Shown here piece after piece: positions 51,900-62,762 of a stretch of 64,000 nucleotides of DNA. How positions within the stretch are numbered: position 1 is the first letter of the stretch; each line of letters begins with the position of its first letter. Both the position numbers and the translations under genes were made by a program. This DNA is from Acanthornis magna (taxonomy: Eukaryota > Chordata > Aves > Passeriformes > Acanthizidae): positions 10,496,001-10,560,000 of the forward strand of contig JAWUZG010000032.1 in the NCBI GenBank assembly GCA_036785705.1, read 5' to 3'. A model generated the notes under the pieces. It was not told the DNA's origin and made no database searches. It saw only the letters and a program-made list of their open reading frames with translations.

Positions 51900-52165
51900 A
51901 TGTCCTGCTCTCCGCCCGCGCCGCCGCCCCCGGCCCCGCTGCAGCCTCTCCCGCGGGGCGGGAGCCGAGGGGTCCGCGCACCCTGCCCGCCGCGGGACGC
52001 CACTGCCACCTGCTGAGGGCACCGAGCTACTGACGGTCCCGGGCCCCGGCAGCCCCCCGGGCCCCCGGGGCCGCCCCCGGGACACACTCCGAGGGACCGG
52101 CGCGCCGCCGGGGCCGCGCGTTGCGGAGGATGCGGAGGATGCTTTCGACCCCGCACTCGGCTGAG
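51900..52165. promoter_or_regulatory. isolated CpG island, candidate promoter
   Basis: About 265 bp of very GC-rich, CpG-dense DNA stands alone in AT-rich surroundings about 11 kb before the KCNQ5 start codon. It includes an SP1-type GGGGCGGG near 51955, a CTCF-like CCTGCTGAGGGCAC (12 of 14 core positions, near 52010) and GGATGC triplets near 52130. A splice-donor-like GTAAGA on + lies just before it (51889). AATAAA follows at 52207. The CpGs have not decayed, so the element is either unmethylated in the germ line or recent. The open minus frames across it (123 and 125 codons) are probably GC-driven. It may be a promoter of an unannotated non-coding RNA, an alternative KCNQ5 first exon, an enhancer, or a young GC-rich repeat; the sequence does not decide. 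Confidence 0.6.
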
Positions 52166-53872
52166 AGTGTTCACCCAGCAGCATCACAGCGCTAAGGACG
52201 GTGTCAAATAAAGAGAGATTTAGGGCCACTGCTTTTCTTTCCCTTCCCTCCCCACAGCTACTCAGTTTACCAGCTCCAGCTTTCTAGAGGAGATGGTTGG
52301 TATGTCTTAAGTGAAATGAAATGTTTAGTGTCTTCGTGGTTGTGGAGCATCTCCACAATGTGTGTTTTACCATAATTTTTTTCCCTTTTAAAAAGCTCAC
52401 AGTTTGATTTCAAAGATGTGCCTTAGGAAGAGAATGTGATGCTCCAGTGGGCAGCAAATAATTATGCAAGAGAAGGTAAGGTTACACTGTGGAAATTATT
52501 GCTCCTAACTAATGTGGTGCATGAACCCAAAATGCCTTTAATAAGGCTCCTCAACCAACAGAAATGTGCAAAAAATATTGTCATATACCATATTAAGGAA
52601 AGAAAAACTTTTTTGTAACAGGGAATAAGATCCAAATCAATATTGCTTGGGGTCTAAAGCAACATCGGTCTTCCAAAATTGTCATCACCATTTCAAATGC
52701 TCCCCTTTTTAGAAAATAAAGTCAGTAATTCCTTGTCAGTTGAGCAGAAACAAGCAATAAAATGTTTATTACTTTCTGAAGCCCATTTGTTTCAGCAGGA
52801 AACTGCCTCCTCTGTTACGCTACTCAAGTGTACAGATTCACTCTGGAAACAGAGAGGTATCCTTATCTGTATGGATTTAAATATGGAAAGAGACAGTGAA
52901 TGGAAAGAACAACTTCAATAAGATATTTTAGGTTACAACTGAATCGTGTGTTTATGGCCCCAGACAGTGTGCTCTGCAAAATGTTCCAAAACACTCATCT
53001 CTAAGCTTTCAACTATTTCTCCATTCTGCTCCAAATGCTCTGTGAAACATTTTAGAGACGAAGAAAAAAAAAATACCAAAAAAAGGTTTGCTATCAGCAT
53101 CTAACATGAAGAAGATAGAATAATTATGATAACCATTTCCAACTGAGCTATAAAGGCAACTTGTTGGTTTTACTTACCACCCATGTTTATCACTTAGGCC
53201 ATCGTTTCTTTTTGAAATATGTAAGAGTTTTGTTTCCAGTACATGACCTTTATGTTATAAAAGCAATTTTAGAACCACAGTTTTATAGTAAACCCTTTAG
53301 AAGATAATGGCTTAAATTTCTAGTTTCCTTCTTTATTGCAGTGATAGGATAGCTGCTTCTATAAACCAATCTAGATAATATGTCATATCTCTCTTCAGCA
53401 GCTACTGCACACACGATATAGGAAACTCTCCTGCTACTTGTTACTCATTAAAGTTAAGTGGTAGGATCCACATGACAAGGTTAAGTTTCAACACTTTAGA
53501 CCCTGCTGAAAGTTGCTAATAATAATGTTTAATTTTCATTCCAAGCATTTATGGTATCATCAACTTGAGCTGGTGGTTTTCTTCTTCTCATTAGTTGGAA
53601 CCAATGAACCTCCCTGCAGAATAAAAATCTTCAGGCAGAATAACAAAATAGAGGCAGGATTTGACCCCTCTTTAAATTAAACAACATAAATGGGTTTAAT
53701 GGGAGTGTACTATTAACCAGAGGTAAAGTTTTATCAGGATTTTCAGAAAGGGCTAAAGATTCCAACACCCTAGCAGGGAAATGTTAACAAAAACATGATA
53801 TTCAAACAGGGACCACTCAACACATTCTTTAAATGGTCCACTATGTAGGAAATTAAAATAACTACTCCCTTA
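52166..53872. other. AT-rich intergenic DNA, no gene recognised
   Basis: Immediately follows the CpG island and contains AATAAA at 52207-52212. Short frames only; no repeat family recognised. Confidence 0.55.
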
Positions 53873-53908
53873 GAAAAGAAAAGAAAAGAAAAGAAAAGAA
53901 AAGAAAAG

Positions 53909-53941
<33 letters not shown>

Positions 53942-53987
53942 ACAAAACAAAACAAAACAAAAAAAAAAAAAAAAAAAAAAAGAAAAA
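53873..53987 (+). repeat. compound (GAAAA)n(CAAAA)n poly-A microsatellite
   Basis: About nine GAAAA units change, in the same phase, to about nine CAAAA units and then to roughly 20 A residues. The shared phase suggests one pentamer array whose variable base drifted by unit conversion and slippage. The minus-strand Phe/Leu-rich frames across it are artefacts. Confidence 0.95.
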
Positions 53988-54540
53988 TTAAATACTGCCT
54001 TTTGATTTGGGGATAATAATGTTTCCGACAAATCATCACTGATAATCTCTTGATATTGAAAAGTCATGCCACAAAAATTTCAGCCAAATTCAAACCATCT
54101 CACAAGGAAAAGAAAGAGATGAGAAAAGGAAGGATGTTTGCCATGGCAGGGAGGGCTGGAGAAAGGAATGGGAAGTCAGTGGTCTGCAGAGAGTTGGGAC
54201 CCATGGTGGAGACAGGGCAGGCACCTGCTCCTGGGCTGTTCTTCAGGATTATGCTCACATGCTATGATGCCTCTTTCAGCTCGTTCTCCTGTCATTCCCT
54301 CTGCTCCTCTCTCCTTTTTAGAGAGGCAATTGGAGGAGCTATTACATCGAAGGCAGATACCACTGCTATCCTTTCAACCCTCTGCCCCCTGCACATAAGG
54401 TTTGTGATTTTGCAGCAGGGGCAGGGTATCAGCAGTGACAGGTGCTTACGTGTCCTTAGAGTATTGACCAGGTCAAACTTATCAATGGGTTTTTATTTCA
54501 CAGGGTAGGTCATAAAGTATTCATTGCCCAAGGTCATCTA
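53988..54540. other. intergenic DNA; 152-codon open frame, not supported as a gene
   Basis: A + frame at 54050-54508 is open for 152 codons but has no recognised domain, no homologue known to me and a second overlapping + frame. I do not call it a gene. Confidence 0.45.
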
Positions 54541-54870
54541 GACTCATGGAATATTTTAGATTGGAAAGAACTTCTAGAGGTCACCTACTTCAACCTGTCC
54601 AATGCATGGCTCTCATCAAATTTATGCCAGGTTCCTTGAGGCCTGCTAAGCTTTGAAAAACTGCAAGGACAGAGATTTCACAACCTATATGGGCACCTGT
54701 GCCAGTGTCCCACTACCCTCACGATAAAAGGTGGTGGGTTTTGCCTTGTATTTTGTACATCTTGCTTCTCATGCGAATTCTTGCCAAGTAAATCTGGCCT
54801 ATGGCATTTAATCATCCTCTCCCCAGCCCTACAAGGATATTAAAACCACTTTTGGCTCCTATGTTTCCTT
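54541..54870 (-). mobile_element. diverged CR1 LINE 3' fragment (sense on -)
   Basis: The + strand shows reverse-complement CR1 phrases in order: 'GGAAAGAACTTCTAGAGGTC', 'ACCTACTTCAACCTGTCC', an 'ATTTCACAACCTATATGGGC' block, 'CCTGTGCCAGTGTCCCACTA', 'CCCTCACGATAAAAGG' and 'CCCAGCCCTACAAGGATATT'. It is strongly diverged, thus old. The far end is approximate and may extend beyond 54870. Confidence 0.7.
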
Positions 54871-57314
54871 GTAGGCGGTGATATATGTGAAGACATAAAA
54901 CAAGCTAGCTTTAGATATATCACAGCTTCTATTTTATTCCACTCTGCAGCTAAATAACTACCTCCAGCCTTTCTCTAGGAATACTGTTAGATCACCCCTT
55001 TAAGCAGTGTGGGGAAAAGCCCTGTTCTGAACTACCGTCTCATTCCCCATGTCTATGATTCCTAGTTACCTGTTGTAAATTCTCTCACTGTTATTCCTGT
55101 CTTACAGACTCACTAGATCACCCGAATTCCCCTTAACATTTCCTTTTTTGTGTTTCATCTTTCTCCTGATTAAGACTTTTGAAGTGCATGCTTGAGGATG
55201 AGATTTAAGAAAATGTGTAAGTGCCTAACCATGCCTGTAGAAGCCAAAGGTATTATTTTCTGACATGCTATGGTTCCAACAGCTCCAGTTGAATGTCTTT
55301 ACTCGTCTAACAGGAGCTCTTGAGGGCCCTATCAACCTTAGACACTCTTGCCTCCTTCTCCTCATGGTTGATCTCCTGACAGGAATGAATCTCACCAAAT
55401 TCAACAGGAACACAGCAGTAGAAAGGACTCCCAAGCATACGATTCTTACTGAAGGTTTCCAGCCTGTTGTCTGGTACAGTAATGGAAGCACACACCGTTA
55501 GAATTCTCATCTATTGCTGCTTTCTGTGTTGCCTCTAGCTTATGAGTAAATTCTTGTTGTGTCACCTGAGTAACTCAGAGGGTACATCTTACTCAAATTC
55601 TTTGAGGGTCATAGATTCTGTCAAATTATATGAATCAGCACTATAAAAAGGCCAAATATCTTTACATTTTTATGAAAAAGGGCAGTAAATTAATTTTTTA
55701 TTTTAAAATGTACCTTCAGAGTGTATTAGGTTAGTGATTAACTAATTGGGAAAGAATGTTATTTCAGTTACAATGAATAACAATCATTTGGTTTTGAGTC
55801 CTACATTTATGCTATGAATAAAACTTTAGATACAAAAGAATTTGTATGCAAATGAACAACTAATGATCTGTAGAGCATATACCCCACCCCTCAAGAACTT
55901 CAGGAAGACTTTAGATGACAGTAGACTCTGTGCTTTAGCCCCTAAAACTTTAAGTCCTATTTCAAGAGCAGAAACCAGACTCCCATGATATGCCATCTCA
56001 ATAATACATGAAGTGTATGGGCACCTTCACATGAGGGTCAAAGAAGCCAGGGCATCAAACCAAGAACCTTTTAAACTCTCCAGAGTTTAAGACACTGCAA
56101 GACAGTATCTTGTCTTGTGTCTCGTAAGTGAGATTAGTGATGCTGCCAACCTGTCCCAGTGCTCACTGGTCCAAGTACTCCCTCAAGCCTCGACATGGCT
56201 GTGCTGTCCAGGAGCAGCACCCAGAGATGTTCAGCAATTCTGAAGTACAAGAACTCCGATGCAAACGCACCTGAAGTGGTTGTCTCTCTCAATGCTACTC
56301 TGCACAGACTCTTACTAAAATTTTTTGGACCAGGGAGAGCAAAGGTGAGCACATGTACGCTGTCTACTAGTTAGTATACAGAAAAAAAAACATGAATGCA
56401 AATTAGGCTCCAGTTGAATCAAGTGAAGACTGAGGTGCTTCTATGTATTTTCAGAAGACAAAAATTAGGCGATTCTAAAATATTAATGTCAAAAATATTT
56501 CAGTTCTTCAAAGATCAGGCCACAGTTGAATGGGAATTTTCAAAATCAGAGCTGCCTGAAGTGGAAGAGATGAGCAGAGATGGAGAGAAAGGAAATGGCC
56601 AGAAGTCCATGTCTGGTAAATAATAAAGGTCATTGTAGTTTAAAGGAAAAGCTCATAACCAGATACACCTCATGTATTTTGATATTTTATCGGCCCCCAG
56701 CTTTTCTCAGGTACATCCCTAGATGCCTAACTAAGACTAGATATCACTGTCTTAAAGGAATTTTGCTAACTCCAGGGATCAAACTGAGCTTTCACAAAAT
56801 ATTTTCTCCATATGAAAAGTAACCAGAAATAAGTCCAAACAACAACACAACCACAAAATCTTTACTTGTTTCCTACACTAGGAACCTGGAAAAAAAAATC
56901 CTCTTGATGAATTTTTAAATATGTGTTTTCTGACCTTGCAGGATTTCTTCAAGTCTGCTGTGGGTAGTTATCATGCCTGCTGGAAGGAACTGCTGACACA
57001 CAAGCTAGCCAAATTACACTCTTCTGCTTGAAAACAAGTAATTTTGAAGGCAATATCCCAAGGATCTATTTTCATAAGTAGAAATTGTGTTAGGTTATAA
57101 AAGACTGCAATAAAAATTGGCATTTTTGATTGGCATGTTTTCTTCAGAACTTCTAGGTATTTTGGGGAATATTATTTTGAAAATCCATGTATTCTGAGAA
57201 AACAAACCTTCCTATCTGAAGAAAAATGTTTCATATTCTATTCTGTTTGTATTATATTCCGAGTTTAGGACTGTAAACTGTTCTGCAGTTCTCAGTATAG
57301 ACTTCGGGTTTTGG
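54871..57314. other. intergenic DNA, no gene recognised
   Basis: Overlapping short frames exist on both strands at 55225-55510 and 56134-56374, neither with a recognisable domain. Otherwise AT-rich sequence without an identified repeat. Confidence 0.5.
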
Positions 57315-57596
57315 TCTTTTTTCTCTTTTTTCTCTTTTTTCTCTTTTTTCTCTTTTTTCACTCCTCTTCTCTTCTCTTCTCTTCTCTTCTCTTCTCTTCT
57401 CTTCTCTTCTCTTCTCTTCTCTTCTCTTCTCTTCTCTTCTCTTCTCTCATTTTTCTCTTTTCTTTTCTTTTCTTTTCTTTTCTTTTCTTTTCTTTTCTTT
57501 TCTTTTCTTTTCTTTTCTTTTCTTTTCTTTTCTTTTCTTTTCTTTTCTTTTCTTTTCTTTTCTTTTCTTTTCTTTTCTTTTCTTTTCTTTTTCTTT
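57315..57596 (+). repeat. ~280-bp polypyrimidine microsatellite cluster
   Basis: Three consecutive pyrimidine arrays: TCTCTTTTTT-type units to 57359, about 16 CTTCT pentamers (57361-57448) and about 27 TTTTC pentamers (57450-57596). Only two purines (57360 and 57449) break the run. Such homopurine-homopyrimidine mirror sequence can adopt triplex DNA and is prone to expansion and assembly error. The Lys/Glu- and Phe/Ser-rich frames here are artefacts. Confidence 0.97.
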
Positions 57597-57734
57597 GCCA
57601 CATGACTTGTTTGTTAGATTAGAGAGTGGGAACAGTCAGTGGAGCAGGCCCTGCACCTGTGGCTGGGTTTGCACCTTTCAAGACACATGGCTTTTTTTTG
57701 TGACAAGGCTGCTTGCTTGGGACTCCAGATAGTC
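57597..57734. other. 138-bp unique spacer between two microsatellites
   Basis: Mixed-sequence spacer separating the pyrimidine tract from the purine tract. It has no recognised feature. Confidence 0.6.
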
Positions 57735-57898
57735 GAAGAAGGAAGGAAGGAAGGAGAAGGAGAAGGAGAAGGAGAAGGAAGGAAGGAAGGAAGGAAGGAA
57801 GGAAGGAAGGAAGGAAGGAAGGAAGGAAGGAAGGAAGGAAGGAAGGAAGGAAGGAAGGAAGGAAGGAAGGAAGGAAGGAAGGAAGGAAGGAAAAGAAG
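57735..57898 (+). repeat. (GGAGAA)n(GGAA)n polypurine microsatellite
   Basis: After a few GGAGAA hexamers the array continues as about 28 perfect GGAA tetramers, 164 pure purines in total. GGAA is the core recognised by ETS-family transcription factors, so long arrays can act as binding platforms; that role here is inference. Translations in all frames are repeat artefacts. Confidence 0.97.
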
Positions 57899-59896
57899 CA
57901 CCACAAAATAGTAAACAAACCAACAAAAACTCATCAAAAGACACCCCAGAAAATGAAAGAGGAAGAAAAGGAGATGAAGAGTAGAGCCATTTAGGAGAAC
58001 CGGTCTTGGGGTCAGGTAATGACTTTACAGGGAGGCATGCTTTATTAATGGAGAGTGATGTTTGGATATTTATTTAAGTAGGAATCAATGGAATAAATTA
58101 ATTCCCCTATCAGGGATTAATATCTGATGAGTAAGACGAAATACTAGAAGTCAGGGAGCAAAATGAACATTTTTTCCAGGACAGGCCAGACAGCACAGGA
58201 GTAAGGCCAGGAATTGCTGCCACTGATCATGACCAGGCAAGGCCAAACCTTTCCTCTAACTGGGAAGGGGAAAACAGCTGGGAAGGAGAAAACAGCTCCT
58301 GGCAGAGGAAGGGATCCATTACTAATAATTTGGGAACTGGCCTTGGTTTTTACAGGTGTAATAACCAGGCAGAAGTGTTTCTAGCCTATCTGCAGCCAAG
58401 AAGGCACAGGTACGGTGAGTGAGCCACCCATGTCTTGTCTTCTGATTAAAATATAGCCTGTGCTGGGAGTAACACAGAGATGGACTGCTTGGAATGAAAG
58501 TCTGGTCACAGGACAGCTCTCTGTGGAGGCAGGTCTTCCTCAAAGTTAGCACCTCATAGAAATTTAACATAAAAATCCACATGTAAATGAGATATCAAAA
58601 CAAAATTACTTTTGAAGGTACTCCCTTGAGCTCAGGGTTAAGGGACGTAATGAAGAAGGGAAGGTTGGGCCATCCTTTCTGCTGTGTTCAGTATATGAAT
58701 GCTCATGCTATTGACAGTCTTGCTTCTTTATGTCAAAAAAGCTTGCAGGGAAATATTCCAACATCTTGGAATATTAATGCAATGTATTCCAACATTTTTT
58801 AATATTAATATCAAAGCCCTGCTAGAGCTGTTAGCATGTTATATATGCTGACTGGACAGCTTATAATGTGCATCCTAACATGCTGTTCACCTCATCTGCC
58901 ATTTTACTCATGGTTTATTATGCAATAGTGATGCTTGATTTGGGTTTTCCTGGGGATGCATACCATGTATTATAGGCTACACGGCAGGTCAACATAATAA
59001 ACTAATTGTTCCTAACACCTATGTGCTTTGAAAACTTATTCCTGACTCCTGTATGCTTGTCACCAAGAATAGCTATCAGTATCCCCTCCCCCATATAATT
59101 AGGCAGAAAGCTAAAAATCTTACAAAGAGATGCAAAACTAGAGCTTACATGATACCTTGCTCTCTTACATAACATGAAAAAGGTTATTAACAAGGAACTC
59201 AAATGAACTCAAAACATGATACCACAGTAAACCGACCTTTGCAAAGTGTTGCTACAAAGGCCCTCCAGCTCACACTCTGGCTGCTTTTCTGCTTAAAACA
59301 GCCACACTGTGTACACTATTTCTACTGTTCCCTCTTTTGCTGCATTTGAGCATCTTACACTGTTTCATGAATTTATGCGAACAATCCCTCTCTCTATGAA
59401 ATAATTGCTACCACCCCCTGTGACAGATACGTAATTCAGGCACAAAGACAGAGAGATTCTTCAAATCCATGTAAATAGGAAAAGCTGTATATAGGTGCTC
59501 AACTGGTTTTCATCAGCTTGGTAAGCATCTATCAGTGACTTGAGGCAACTACACGATCAGCTACTTTGGATTTGATGTGGATAGGCTCCAGATCCTATCT
59601 GTTCTGGCAACACAGATCAAAGCAGTGAACCAGACCTCCTGAACTCTGGCCAGTGCCCTCCAATGCAGCTGGTCTTCCTTTCCCTCTTTGTTTCTATCCT
59701 CTAACAAAGTTCTTCTTCTATTAGTATCTATCCAGTGTCACAATTAAAGAAGTGCATTTCAGTATTCCTGTTACTTATTTGCAAATTTATTCATTGTGAA
59801 GGCTTGCTTAAAATTCTAATGTGGCTTACCCCAAAACTGCCCTAGTAGATGCCTTAGAAGTGTACAGGTTCTAGGAAAAAAAAAAAATCTATGTAC
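57899..59896. other. intergenic DNA, no gene recognised
   Basis: AT-rich; only short frames. It contains a small hairpin-capable palindrome at 58752-58775. Confidence 0.55.
58752..58775. repeat. perfect 10-bp inverted repeat
   Basis: AATATTCCAA and TTGGAATATT are perfect complements around a CATC loop. A partial second copy, TATTCCAACATTTTTTAATA, follows about 20 bp later. No host element is recognised. Confidence 0.55.
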
Positions 59897-59931
59897 ATAT
59901 GTGTATATATATATATATATGTATGTATATA

Positions 59932-59980
<49 letters not shown>
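59897..59980 (+). repeat. compound (TA)n/(TG)n microsatellite
   Basis: Alternating TA, GTATGTAT, TG and again TA dinucleotides for about 84 bp; the last block alone is about 30 bp of pure TA. Alternating pyrimidine-purine DNA of this sort is flexible and can form cruciform or Z-like structures. Confidence 0.95.
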
Positions 59981-59982
<2 letters not shown>

Positions 59983-60955
59983 GAATAAGAGACTATCACT
60001 GCTGTTTAAATTTTTTCCTCTTTTTTATTAAAATAAAACCAGAAACATCGATGTAAGAAAATAGATCAAAAGTAACTCACTGGAAAGAAAGCCCTGAAAA
60101 TACCAAACATATGTAACATTTGGTTCCTGATCAGAAAAGATTATATATATCAGCAGATCCTTCCACAAGTCCGGACATATAATATTTGATGTATACTTTT
60201 GGAAAATGTAATGCAATCTTAAAACTTATTTTTTTAAATTCTGGAAGGATATGTGGTTGACATTTGCCATAAAACACAGTAATAGGGACTCTAAAGCTGC
60301 AGTTTAGCATGCCACTTTCCCTGTCCCTCTGCAGGTGTGGTATACTGTACCTGCAGCCACGAGAAGTCAAGATTCCTTGGGATGTTCTTGCCTTGGAGAT
60401 TTCGTCAAGTAGATCCTCTTACTGACATCTGAACCCAGGGTGACCTTGGACCATGCGGACATGGTAGAATTTCACACGACTCATCTCTGTAGGTATTATA
60501 TAGTCTGAAGCCAAAATATCAGGGGAATTTGTTGTCCTATAAATGTAGACCCGTATTTTGCAATAAATACATAGATGAGGACTAGCTCTGGTACATAGCA
60601 CTGCTCCTCTGCCTGCCAGAGGGCAGGCAGCAGCCTGGGTGCTAATGATCTCCACATTCAACCAGCATATCATGCCCTGGTTATCTGACATACGAATAAG
60701 TAGGGATTAGATTAATTACCATAAGTGTCTTCTCATAACACACATGTTTTAAAGGATTTACTTAATAACAGATAACAGATGGGAAAATACACTTGCTCAC
60801 ACACCATAAAAAATAAAATAATTCATCACTAGGTGTATTACTTTTGTTAGCTTCTAGTTCTTCTGGCATCTATGGCTACATTTCAATAGTGGCTCAGCTT
60901 GTGCTCAGAGACTGTTTTCCTTATGATTATTTAAATTAATTGATGATTTTAAGCA
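59981..60955. other. intergenic DNA upstream of KCNQ5, no gene recognised
   Basis: AT-rich; no exon or repeat recognised apart from the inverted repeat at 60609-60630. Confidence 0.55.
60609..60630. repeat. perfect 9-bp GC-rich inverted repeat
   Basis: CTGCCTGCC and GGCAGGCAG pair perfectly around a 4-base AGAG loop. The centre also contains CCAGAGGGCAG, a partial CTCF-like core, about 330 bp before the better CTCF match. Confidence 0.5.
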
Positions 60956-60969
60956 CCACTAGAGGGCAC
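60956..60969 (+). promoter_or_regulatory. candidate CTCF site
   Basis: CCACTAGAGGGCAC fits every position of the 14-bp CTCF core CCASYAGRKGGCRS. It lies about 1.1 kb before the KCNQ5 CpG island and 2.4 kb before its start codon, a place where promoter-proximal insulator or loop-anchor sites are common. Occupancy cannot be judged from sequence. Confidence 0.65.
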
Positions 60970-62043
60970 AGAATTATAACAGTATTTCCTAATGGATCAC
61001 GAAAAGTACATCAGGAACTGGAGTTCAGTAATGTTCATAGTTTATTGGCTCAACCCCCAGTTTAAAGGCTCAGTCCTATCAACAGTGATGCATGCGTGCT
61101 GCCATGAGCTGTGTTGCTGCCCACCCCCAGCAATTAAATGAAGCTCAAGGGTGAGTGCTCGTGGGACAGAGGCCTGGCTGAGTGGGCTTGCCCATGTGGT
61201 CTCAGCTGAAGTTTGGCTTTCCAGAATTTGAGTACCAACCCTCAAATACTTTATTCAAGTGACTAAGGCCACTAGAGTTTAAATCTAAGCATGGTTCTGG
61301 AGGAGCAGCTGATGGTAAAGGCATGCTGTACGTCTTCAGCTGGAAATGAGTACATAGGGATGAGAAAAATGAAGAGTATAAACACTTGCATATATCAAAC
61401 CAGGGAAATGCAAACAAGTAGTAAATGAAGGATTAACTAACTCAATTTACAATTCAAAGAAAGAAGAGGAGATATGTGCCACTGGAAAGCTTAAATATTA
61501 ATGGGATTTCTGTGGATAGTTGTATCAACTACTTAACATCTGTTTTGACATGTGTGCTGTTTCTGCCATCCCTTATCACGATAAGGCCACTATGGTTCAC
61601 ATGTTACAAAGTCCCTGTCTGAAGTTGCCTGCAGTGGAGGAAAAAGTGTGGTGAAGACAGGAAAATGTATAAGCTCTTCGTTTAAAGACATCCGATTGAA
61701 TGGCATTGGACACATCATAGCAATGAATTAGTACTGTTGGTGTGTCCATGTTGCATTAGTAGGGACACAAGTTAATGTTCACTGCCAGAATATCAGATCT
61801 GTCTCACAGCTTCTTCTTTTCTGGGAGTTGAAAATGGTGTGTTAATCAAAGCTTGAGAGTCTGACCTCTCACTAGCCAGCCCAAAGAAAAAAGCCGCGAA
61901 AATTAATTTCTGAGCGCTTATATTGAATTTCGCTTAACATTAGCATCCACCTTACTGTTTTTCATTAACACTTCAGGAATTAGTGTCACATTTTCATATC
62001 GTGGTGCTCAGGCTGCAAAACCAGTGACATACAGCTATTTTTC
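60970..62043. other. proximal upstream flank of KCNQ5
   Basis: AT-rich sequence that ends in a sharp rise in GC at about 62044. It has no gene or recognised repeat. A half-site resembling the left half of the REST/NRSF element (reverse complement, GAGCACCACG near 62000) is present without the right half. Confidence 0.55.
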
Positions 62044-62735
62044 GTGAACTGGGTGCTGAAGTGGCGGGCGGCGGCTCGTCCGGTCCCCCGGGCAGCGCGG
62101 GGCTTCCAAGCGTCCCCGGGGGACGGCGGGCTCTGCCGAGCTCCGGCCCGGGCGGCGGCTGCCCGCAGCAGGCGGCCGGGGGCTGCGGGGGAGTGTTGGC
62201 GATGGCCGGGGGTCGCCCGCCGAGCACGGGCGGTAACCCACGGGCAAAGCGGGCGCGGTGCGGCGGCCGGGCGGGCAGCACGTTGTGGCCGCGCCTGCGG
62301 GTGCCGGGGTGGGTGGTGTTTTTTTCCGCAAGCTCACCTTGATGCGGCGGGGCGTAAAAAGGCACCGCGCTCGGCAGGGGGAGCATCGCTGTCTCGGCGC
62401 AGCGCGGGCACCGAGCGGCGGCACCGCTGCGCTCCGGCCGCACCGCGCGGGGGCCGGAGCTGCCGGGAGCCGTGGGGGAGCCCGCAGGGAGGGCAGGCCC
62501 GCCGCTGCCCCTGGGATCTGCTGTCTCGCCGCCGCACGAGGCCAGGACACGGCGGAAGCGCCGGAGCGGGGTGCCGGGCCGCGCCGCCCCCTCGGGGGAA
62601 CACCCGGCGGTTCGTCTACGCTGCCCCGCCCGGGCCGGCCGCGCTCCCCGCCCGCAGTGGGGTCCCGCCGCCGGCCGATCCTCCCCCGCGCCGCCGCCGG
62701 GACTTACGGCAGTTTTGTTACTTTCTCGGACTTAC

Positions 62736-62762
62736 ATGGACATTTCCCCGGAACGCGCGTAG
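62736..62762 (+). other. short upstream ORF (8 codons)
   Basis: ATG at 62736 is followed by seven sense codons and TAG, in a locally less GC-rich patch (62701-62755). If transcription starts upstream of it, this small upstream ORF could reduce re-initiation at KCNQ5. Between it and the uATG at 63357 no further ATG occurs on the + strand. Presence in the transcript is unproven. Confidence 0.35.

Noticed and set aside
51803..52229. Minus-strand frames of 123 and 125 codons across the isolated CpG island
   Set aside because: Two different frames are open over the same GC-rich block, as expected from stop-codon scarcity; no domain recognised.
54050..54508. 152-codon + open frame
   Set aside because: No known domain or homologue recognised, a second + frame overlaps it, and it lies between a microsatellite and a CR1 fragment.
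57212..57994. Lys/Glu-, Phe/Ser- and Leu/Pro-rich open frames
   Set aside because: Pure translations of TTTTC, CTTCT and GGAA microsatellites.
61990..62020. REST/NRSF element upstream of KCNQ5
   Set aside because: Only the left half resembles the consensus (GAGCACCACG in reverse complement); the right half is missing.
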